64,000 bases of DNA, taken from NCBI RefSeq assembly GCF_932526225.1, contig NC_064038.1, positions 17,597,075 to 17,661,074 on the forward strand, written 5' to 3'. The notes beneath the pieces are model-generated. The model did not search any database. It worked only from the letters and a program-made list of their open reading frames with translations, and was not told the DNA's origin. Source of the stretch: Nematostella vectensis. Taxonomy: Eukaryota; Cnidaria; Anthozoa; Actiniaria; Edwardsiidae. Shown here piece after piece: positions 51,001 to 63,000 of this stretch. Position 1 is the stretch's first letter; every line of letters begins with the position of its first letter. A program made the position numbers and the translations under genes.

Positions 51001-54000
51001 CCGAGTATTGCCTGATACTTGGGTTACTAGTTGGCCGAGTATCGCCTGATACTTGGGTTACTAGTGGGGCCGAGTATTACCTGATACTTGGGTTACTAGC
51101 GGGGCCGAGTATCGCCTGATACTTGGGTTACTAGTGGGGCCGAGTATTGCCTGATACTTGGGTTACTAGTTGGCTGAGTATTGCCTGATACTTGGGTTAC
51201 TAGTGGGGCTGAGTATCGCCTGATACTTGTGTTACTAGTTGGCAGAGTATTGCCTGATACTTGGGTTACTAGTTGGCCGAGTATCGCCTGATACTTGGGT
51301 TACTAGTTGGCCGAGTATCACCTAATACTTGGGTTACTAGTGGGGCCGAGTATCGCCTGATACTTGGGTTACTAGTTGGCTGAGTATTGCCTGATACTTG
51401 GGTTACTAGTGGGGCCGAGTATCACCTGATACTTGGGTTACTAGTTGGCTGAGTATCGCCTAATACTTGGGTTACTATTGGGGCCGAGTATCACCTGATA
51501 CTTGGGTTACTAGTTGGCCGAGTATCACCTGATACTTGGGTTACTAGTTGGCCGAGTATCGCCTGATACTTGGGTTACTAGTGGGGCTGAGTATCACCTG
51601 ATACTTGGGTTACTAGTGGGGCCGAGTATCGCCTGATACTTGGGTTACTAGTGGGGCCGAGTATCGCCTGATACTTGGGTTATTAGTGGGGCCGAGTATC
51701 GCCTGATACTTGGGTTACTAGTGGGGCCGAGTATCGCCTGATACCTGGGTTATTAGTGGGGCCGAGTATCGCCTGATACTTGGGTTACTAGTGGGGCCGA
51801 GTATCGCCTGATACTTGGGTTACTAGTGGGGCCGAGTATCACCTGATACTTGGGTTACTAGTGGGGCTGAGTATTGCCTGATACTTGGGTTACTAGTGAG
51901 GCCGAGTATTGCCTGATACTTGGGTTACTAGTGGGGCCGAGTATCGCCTGATACTTGGGTTACTAGTTGGCTGAGTATCGCCTAATACTTGGGTTACTAT
52001 TGGGGCCGAGTATCGCCTGATACTTGGGTTACTAGTGGGGCCGAGTATCGCCTGATACTTGGGTTACTATTGGGGCCGAGTATCGCCTGATACTTGGGTT
52101 ACTAGTGGGGCCGAGTATCACCTGATACTTGGGTTACTAGTTGGCCGAGTATCACCTGATACTTGGGTTACTAGTTGGCCGAGTATCGCCTGATACTTGG
52201 GTTACTAGTGGGGCTGAGTATTGCCTGATACTTGGGTTACTAGTGGAGCCGAGTATCGCCTGATACTTGGGTTACTAGTTGGCCGAGTATCACCTGATAC
52301 TTGGGTTACTAGTTGGCCGAGTATCGCCTGATACTTGGGTTACTAGTGGGGCTGAGTATCGCCTGATACTTGGGTTACTAGTGGGGCTGAGTATTGCCTG
52401 ATACTTGGGTTACTAGTTGGCCGAGTATCGCCTGATACTTGGGTTACTAGTTGGCCGAGTATCACCAAATACTTGGGTTACTAGTGGGGCCGAGTATTGC
52501 CTGATACTTGGGTTACTAGTGGGGCCGAGTATCGCCTGATACTTGGGTTACTAGTGGGGCCGAGTATCGCCTGATACTTGGGTTACTAGTGGGGCCGAGT
52601 ATCGCCTGATACTTGGGTTATTAGTGGGGCCGAGTATCGCCTGATACTTGGGTTACTAGTGGGGCCGAGTATCGCCTGATACTTGGGTTACTAGTGGGGC
52701 CGAGTATCGCCTGATACTTGGGTTATTAGTGGGGCCGAGTATCGCCTGATACTTGGGTTACTAGTGGGGCCGAGTATCGCCTGATACTTGGGTTACTAGT
52801 GGGGCCGAGTATCACCTGATACTTGGGTTACTAGTTGGCCGAGTATCACCTGATACTTGGGTTACTAGTTGGCCGAGTATCGCCTGATACTTGGGTTACT
52901 AGTGGGGCTGAGTATCGCCTGATACTTGGGTTACTAGTGGGGCTGAGTATTGCCTGATACTTGGGTTACTAGTTGGCCGAGTATCGCCTGATACTTGGGT
53001 TACTAGTTGGCCGAGTATCACCAAATACTTGGGTTACTAGTGGGGCCGAGTATTGCCTGATACTTGGGTTACTAGTGGGGCCGAGTATCGCCTGATACTT
53101 GGGTTACTAGTGGGGCCGAGTATCGCCTGATACTTGGGTTACTAGTGGGGCCGAGTATCGCCTGATACTTGGGTTATTAGTGGGGCCGAGTATCGCCTGA
53201 TACTTGGGTTACTAGTGGGGCCGAGTATCGCCTGATACTTGGGTTATTAGTGGGGCCGAGTATCGCCTGATACTTGGGTTACTAGTGGGGCCGAGTATCG
53301 CCTGATACTTGGGTTATTAGTGGGGCCGAGTATCGCCTGATACTTGGGTTATTAGTGGGGCCGAGTATCGCCTGATACTTGGGTTACTAGAATGAACTAG
53401 AAGGCTGCATCTGGTGGCTGACAGAGACTCTGCCGTAAATAAGAACTCAACAAATGACAACAAGTACCGTTATGGAGTCTAGCAGTCTAGCCATGTGAGC
53501 AATGATGTCTGACAGTCCTTTTGGCTGAAACACATGAAAACAAAGCGCATTTTGTTATTTTCAGTTCTCAAGAAAATACAACTGTAAATAAATAGAACAA
53601 CCCAAGATTAAATGTCAATGCTAGATAGAAGGGTAAAAGGACATTTAAATTAGCGGACTAATTTAAATCTCCGGACTTTCAAGGAGAGAGGGGGAAAAGC
53701 AGTCCACAGTTCCCTGATGACTTATGACGAGCTTAGCGGTACGAATAACTCCATTATGACGAGCTTGGCGGTACGGATAACTCCATTTTGACTAGCTTGG
53801 GGGTACGGATAACTCCATTTTGAGTTTGCAACATTCGGACACGCAAAGGAGGTGAATATAACATTCGGACAAACAAGGGAGGTGAATATAATATTCAGAC
53901 AAACAAAGGAGGTGAATATAATTGTGATCATCTCACCTTTAGCTGCAATAACTTCTTGATTACAACCACGCTCTCGGCAACAACCACTTCTACAAGGTAC

Positions 54001-57000
54001 AACATTAAGAATGGACATCACTCATCACCACCATGATAACTATCATTCAGTACAGCATACAACATGCAGTATCAATCACCATCACCATCAACAACACCAT
54101 CACCGTCACCATCACCATCACCATCACCGTCACCATCACCATCAACAACAACTTACAACAATACCACTTTCAACACCTTTTCAACACTACCATCATCAAC
54201 ACCTTACAACACTACCACAATCAACACTACGCCTATATACCACACAACACTACCACTACCACTACCTAGAGAATGTTCAGAGGAGTGCGCTCAAGATCGC
54301 TTTCCCAGGTAGTAGTTATGAGGGCTCACTCACGCTTGCAAAGCTTCCAACGTTGCATGAGCGTAGTAATATCGCATGCCAGCGATTCGTTTCCAGAATC
54401 AAACCAGAGAATCCTCTTTTTGCTATCATTAAATTACGCATGATCCAGGTTATAATCTCAGATCTAAATCTAAATCTTATCAGAGGCCTACTAATACGAG
54501 TCGTTTCAACGAGTTCGTTACTGTTAAATATGCTAATTACATTTGATTAATTGTACTTTATTGTATTGCTTACTTGTATCTCTGACTCACCTGTAATCCA
54601 GTCTATACTGCGAAAGGTTGAATTAAACTCATTATTATTATTAATAACACCTTACAACAATACCACTATCAACACCTTACAACAATACCACTATCATCAT
54701 CTTACAACACTACCACTATCAACACCTTACAACACTACAACTTTCAACACCTTACAACACTACCACTATCAACACCTTACAACAATACCACTATCAACAC
54801 CTTACAACACTACCACTATCATCACCTTACAACACTACCACTATCAACACCTTACAACACTACCACTTTCAACACCTTACAACACTACCACTATCAACAC
54901 CTTACAACACTACTACTATCAACACCTTACAACACTACCACTATCAACACCTTACAACACTACCATCAACAACACCTTACAACACTACCACTATCAACAC
55001 CTTACAACACTACCACTATCAACACCTTACAACACTACCACTATCAACACCTTACAACATTACCACTATCAACACCTTACAACACTACCACTATCAACAC
55101 CTTACAACACTACCATCCACAACACCTTACAACACTACCACTATCAACACCTTACAACACTACCACTATCATCATCTTACAACACTACCACTATCAACAC
55201 CTTACAACACTACCAATATCAACACCTTACAACACTACCATCAACAACACCTTACAACACTACCACTATCAACACCTTACAACACTACCACTATCAACAC
55301 CTTACAACACTACAACTTTCAACACCTTACAACACTACCACTATCAACACCTTACAACAATACCACTATCAACACCTTACAACACTACCACTATCATCAC
55401 CTTACAACACTACCACTATCAACACCTTACAACACTACCACTTTCAACACCTCACAACACTACCACTATCAACACCTTACAACACTACTACTATCAACAC
55501 CTTACAACACTACCACTATCAACACCTTACAACACTACCATCAACAACACCTTACAACACTACCACTATCAACACCTTACAACACTACCACTATCAACAC
55601 CTTACAACACTACCACTATCAACACCTTACAACACTACCACTATCAACACCTTACAACACTACCATCAACAACACCTTACAACACTACCACTATCAACAC
55701 CTTACAACACTACCACTATCATCATCTTACAACACTACCACTATCAACACCTTACAACACTACCAATATCAACACCTTACAACACTACCATCAACAACAC
55801 CTTACAACACTACCACTATCAACACCTTACAACACTACCACTATCAACACCTTACAACACTACCACTATCAACACCTTACAACACTACCATCAACAACAC
55901 CTTACAACACTACCACTATCAACACCTTACAACACTACCACTATCAACACCTTACAACACTACCACTATCAACACCTTACAACACTACAACTATCAACAC
56001 CTTACAACACTACCACTATCAACACCTTACAACACTACCACTATCAACACCTTACAACACTACCATCAACAACACCTTACAATACTACCACTATCAACAC
56101 CTTACAACACTACCATCAACAACACCTTACAACACTACCACTATCAACACCTTACAACACTACCACTATCAACACCTTACAACACTACCACTATCAACAC
56201 CTTACAACACTACCACTATCAACACCTTACAACACTACCACTATCAACACCTTACAACACTACCACTATCAACACCTTACAATACTACCATCAACAACAC
56301 CTTACAACACTACCATCAACAACACCTTACAACACTACCACTATCATCACCTTACAACACTACCACTATCAACACCTTACAACACTACCACTATCAACAC
56401 CTTACAACACTACCACTATCAACACCTTACAACACTACCACTATCAACACCTTACAACACTACCACTATCAACACCTTACAACAATACCACTTTCAACAC
56501 CTTACAACACTACCACTATCAACACCTTACAACACTACCACTTTCAACACCTTACAACACTACCACTTTCAACACCTTACAACACTACCACTATCAACAC
56601 CTTACAACACTACCACTATCAACACCTTACAACACTACCACTATCAACACCTTACAACACTACCACTATCAACACCTTACAACACTACCACTATCAACAC
56701 CTTACAACACTACCATCAACAACACATTACAACACTACCACTATCAACACCTTACAACACTACCACTATCAACACCTTACAACACTACCACTATCAACAC
56801 ATTACAACACTACCACTATCAACACCTTACAACACTACCACTATTAACACCTTACAACACTACCACTATCAACACCTTACAACACTACCACTATCAACAC
56901 CTTACAACACTACCACTATCAACACCTTACAACACTACCACTATCAACACCTTACAACACTACCACTATCAACACCTTACAACACTACCACTATCAACAC

Positions 57001-60000
57001 CTTACAACACTACCACTATCAACACCTTACAACACTACCACTATCAACACCTCACAACACTACCACTATCAACACCTTACAACACTACCACTATCAACAC
57101 CTTACAACACTACCATCAACAACACCTTACAACACTACCATCAACAACACCTTACAACACTACCACTATCAACACCTTACAACACTACCACTATCAACAC
57201 CTTACAACACTACCACTATCAACACCTTACAACACTACCACTATCAACACCTTACAACACTACCACTATCAACACCTTACAACACTACCACTATCAACAC
57301 CTTACAACACTACCACTATCAACACCTTACAACACTACCACTATCAACACCTTACAACACTACCACTATCAACACCTTACAACACTACCACTATCAACAC
57401 CTTACAACACTACCACTATCAACACCTTACAACACTACCACTATCAACACCTTACAACACTACCACTATCAACACCTTACAACACTACCACTATCAACAC
57501 CTTACAACACTACCACTATCAACACCTTACAACACTACCACTATCAACACCTTACAACACTACCATCAACAACACCTTACAACACTACCACTATCAACAC
57601 CTTACAACACTACCACTATCATCATCTTACAACACTACCACTATCAACACCTTACAACACTACCAATATCAACACCTTACAACACTACCATCAACAACAC
57701 CTTACAACACTACCACTATCAACACCTTACAACACTACCACTATCAACACCTTACAACACTACCACTATCAACACCTTACAACACTACCATCAACAACAC
57801 CTTACAACACTACCACTATCAACACCTTACAACACTACCACTATCAACACCTTACAACACTACCACTATCAACACCTTACAACACTACAACTATCAACAC
57901 CTTACAACACTACCACTATCAACACCTTACAACACTACCACTATCAACACCTTACAACACTACCACTATCAACACCTTACAACACTACCACTATCAACAC
58001 CTTACAACACTACCACTATCAACACCTTACAACACTACCACTATCAACACCTTACAACACTACCACTATCAACACCTTACAACACTACCACTATCAACAC
58101 CTTACAACACTACCACTATCAACACCTTACAACACTACCACTATCAACACCTTACAACACTACCACTATCAACACCTTACAATACTACCATCAACAACAC
58201 CTTACAACACTACCACTATCATCACCTTACAACACTACCATCAACAACACCTTACAACACTACCACTATCAACACCTTACAACACTACCACTATCAACAC
58301 CTTACAACACTACCACTATCATCACCTTACAACACTACCACTATCAACACCTTACAACACTACCACTATCAACACCTTACAACAATACCACTTTCAACAC
58401 CTTACAACACTACCACTATCAACACCTTACAACAATACCACTTTCAACACCTTACAACACTACCACTATCAACACCTTACAACAATACCACTACCAACAC
58501 CTTACAACACTACCACTATCAACACCTTACAACACTACCACTATCAACACCTTACAACACTACCACTATCATCACCTTACAACACTACCATCAACAACAC
58601 ATTACAACACTACCACTATCAACACCTTACAACACTACCACTATCATCACCTTACAACACTACCACTATCAACACCTTACAACACTACCACTATCAACAC
58701 CTTACAACACTACCACTATCAACACCTTACAACACTACCACTATCAACACCTTACAACACTACCACTATCAACACCTTACAACACTACCACTATCAACAC
58801 CTTACAACACTACCATCAACAACACATTACAACACTACCACTATCAACACCTTACAACACTACCATCAACAACACCTTACAACACTACCACTATCAACAC
58901 CTTACAACACTACCATCAACAACACATTACAACAATACCACTATCAACACCTTACAACACTACCACTATCAACACCTTACAACACTACCATCAACAACAC
59001 ATTACAACACTACCACTATCAACACCTTACAACACTACCACTATCAACACCTTACAACACTACCACTATCAACACCTTACAACACTACCACTATCAACAC
59101 CTTACAACACTACCACTATCAACACCTTACAACACTACCACTATCAACACCTTACAACAATACCACTTTCAACACCTTACAACACTACCACTATCAACAC
59201 CTTACAACACTACCACTATCAACACCTTACAACACTACCACTATCAACACCTTACAACACTACCACTATCAACACCTTACAACACTACCATCAACAACAC
59301 CTTACAACACTACCACTATTAACATCAACACCTTCAACACATCACTTACAACATATCACAATCAACTTTATAATTATTATTGTTAATATTTCCAACACTA
59401 TCAATAATCACAGCTTTTATCAAATCACCGACTCTCCCTACTCACCATCCCTATTAGACAGAAGCCTGACAAGCCCAGCGAGACAAGTCTCTGTAACCTC
59501 AGGAATATTAGATGCGCATCGGCCTATAGCTTGGATTGTTGAGGCCACAAATTGCTTATCCACACTGGTGATATAACTCTGCAAAGAGAGGTAATTTTTA
59601 TATCACTATAGAAGAGCAGGGTCACTATCAAGAGAGGCAATCTTTCTATCACTTACAGGGACGTGGACGAGGCAATCTTACTATCACTTACAAGGACGTG
59701 GACATGGCAATCTTACTATCACTTACAGGGACGTGGACATGGCAATCTTACTATAACTTACAGGGATGTGGACATGGCAATCTTACTATCACTTACAGGG
59801 ACGTGGACATGGCAATCCTACTATCACTTACAGGGACGTGGACATGGCAATCCTACTATCACTTACAGGGACGTGGACATGGCAATCTTACTATCACTTA
59901 CAGGGACGTGGACCTGGCAATCTTACTATCACTTACAGGGACGTGGACATGGCAATCTTACTATCACTTACAGGGACGTGGACATGGCAATCTTACTATC

Positions 60001-63000
60001 ACTTACAGGGACGTGGACATGGCAATCTTACTATCACTTACAGGGACGTGGATGAGGCAATCTTACTATCACTTACAGGGACGTGGACATGGCAATCTTA
60101 CTATCACTTACAGGGACGTGGACATGGCAATCTTACTATCACTTACAGGGACGTGGACGAGGCAATCTTACTATCACTTACAGGGACGTGGACATGGCAA
60201 TCTTACTATCACTTACAGGGACGTGGACATGGCAATCTTACTATCACTTACAGGGACGTGGACATGGCAATCTTACTATCACTTACAGGGACGTGGATGA
60301 GGCAATCTTACTATCACTTACAGGGACGTGGATGAGGCAATCTTACTATCACTTACAGGGACGTGGACATGGCAATCTTACTATCACTTACAGGGACGTG
60401 GACATGGCCATCTTACTATCACTTACAGGGACGTGGAGATGGCAATCTTACTATCACTTACAGGGAGGTGGACATGGCAATCTTACTATCACTTACAGGG
60501 ATGTGGACGAGGCAATCTTACTATCACAGGGACGTGGACATGGCAATCTTACTATCACTTACAGGGAGGTGGACATGGCAATCTTACTATCACTTACAGG
60601 GACGTGGACGAGGCAATCTTACTATCACAGGGACGTGGACATGGCAATCTTACTATCACTTACACGGACGTGGACATGGCAATCTTACTATCACTTACAG
60701 GGAAGTGGACGAGGCAATCTTACTATCACGTACAGGGACGTGGACATGGCAATCTTACTATCACTTACAGGAGCGTGGACATGGCAATCTTACTATCACT
60801 TACAGGGACGTGGACATGGCAATCTTACTATCACTTACAGGGACGTGGACATGGCAATCTTACTATCACTTACAGGGACGTGGATGAGGCAATCTTACTA
60901 TCACGTACAGGGACGTGGACATGGCAATCTTACTATCACTTACAGGGACGTGGACATGGCAATCTTACTATCACTTACAGGAGCGTGGACATGGCAATCT
61001 TACTATCACTTACAGGGACGTGGACATGGCAATCTTACTATCACTTACAGGGACGTGGACATGGCAATCTTACTATCACTTACAGGGACGTGGATGAGGC
61101 AATCTTACTATCACTTACAGGGACGTGGACGAGGCAATCTTACTATCACTTACAGGGACGTGGACGAGGCAATCTTACTATCACTTACAGGGACGTGGAC
61201 ATGGCAATCTTACTATCACTTACAGGAGCGTGGACATGGCAATCTTACTATCACTTACAGGGACGTGGACATGGCAATCTTACTATCATTTACAGGGACG
61301 TGGACATGGCAATCTTACTATCACTTACAGGGACGTGGACATGGCAATCTTACTATCACTTACAGGGACGTGGACATGGCAATCTTACTATCACTTACAG
61401 GGACGTGGACATGGCAATCTTACTATCACTTACAGGGACGTGGACATGGCAATCTTACTATCACTTACAGGGACGTGGACATGGCAATCTTACTATCACT
61501 TACAGGGACGTGGACATGGCAATCTTACTATCACTTACAGGGACGTGGACCTGGCAATCTTACTATCACTTACAGGGACGTGGACATGGCAATCTTACTA
61601 TCACTTACAGGGACGTGGACGAGGCTATCTTACTATCACTTACAGGGACGTGGACATGGCAATCTTACTATCACTTACAGGGACGTGGACATGGCAATCT
61701 TACTATCACTTACAGGGACGTGGACATGGCAATCTTACTATCACTTACAGGGACGTGGACATGGCAATCTTACTATCACTTACAGGGACGTGGATGAGGC
61801 AATCTTACTATCACTTACAGGGACGTGGACGAGGCAATCTTACTATCACTTACAGGGACGTGGATGAGGCAATCTTACTATCACTTACAGGGACGTGGAC
61901 ATGGCAATCTTACTATCACTTACAGGGACGTGGACATGGCAATCTTACTATAACTTACAGGGACGTGGACGAGGCTATCTTACTATCACTTACAGGAGCG
62001 TGGACATGGCAATCTTACTATCACTTACAGGGACGTGGACATGGCAATCTTACTATCACTTACAGGGACGTGGACATGGCAATCTTACTATCACTTACAG
62101 GGACGTGGACGAGGCTATCTTACTATCACTTACAGGGACGTGGACGAGGCTATCTTACTATCACTTACAGGGACGTGGACATGGCAATCTTACTATCACT
62201 TACAGGGACGTGGACATGGCAATCTTACTATCACTTACAGGGACGTGGACATGGCAATCTTACTATCACTTACAGGGACGTGGACATGGCAATCTTACTA
62301 TCACTTACAGGGACGTGGATGAGGCAATCTTACTATCACTTACAGGGACGTGGACGAGGCAATCTTACTATCACTTACAGGGACGTGGATGAGGCAATCT
62401 TACTATCACTTACAGGGACGTGGACATGGCAATCTTACTATCACTTACAGGGACGTGGACATGGCAATCTTACTATAACTTACAGGGACGTGGACGAGGC
62501 TATCTTACTATCACTTACAGGGACGTGGACATGGCAATCTTACTATCACTTACAGGGACGTGGACATAGCAATCTTACTATCACTTACAGGGACGTGGAC
62601 CTGGCAATCTTACTATCACTTACAGGGACGTGGACATGGCAATCTTACTATCACTTACAGGGACGTGGACGAGGCTATCTTACTATCACTTACAGGGACG
62701 TGGACATGGCAATCTTACTATCACTTACAGGGACGTGGACATAGCAATCTTACTATCACTTACAGGGACGTGGACATGGCAATCTTACTATCACTTACAG
62801 GGACGTGGACATGGCAATCTTACTATCACTTACAGGGACGTGGATGAGGCAATCTTACTATCACTTACAGGGACGTGGACATGGCAATCTTACTATCACT
62901 TACAGGGACGTGGACATGGCAATCTTACTATCACTTACAGGGACGTGGACATGGCAATCTTACTATCACTTACAGGGACGTGGACATGGCAATCTTACTA

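Noticed and set aside
54551-59386. A 1611-codon open frame ([20 protein letters not shown]-like repeat)
   Set aside because: It is a pure 25-bp array with no stop in any + phase, lies antisense in an AP-3 beta intron, starts inside a LINE 3' UTR and has no domain or non-repeat coding part.
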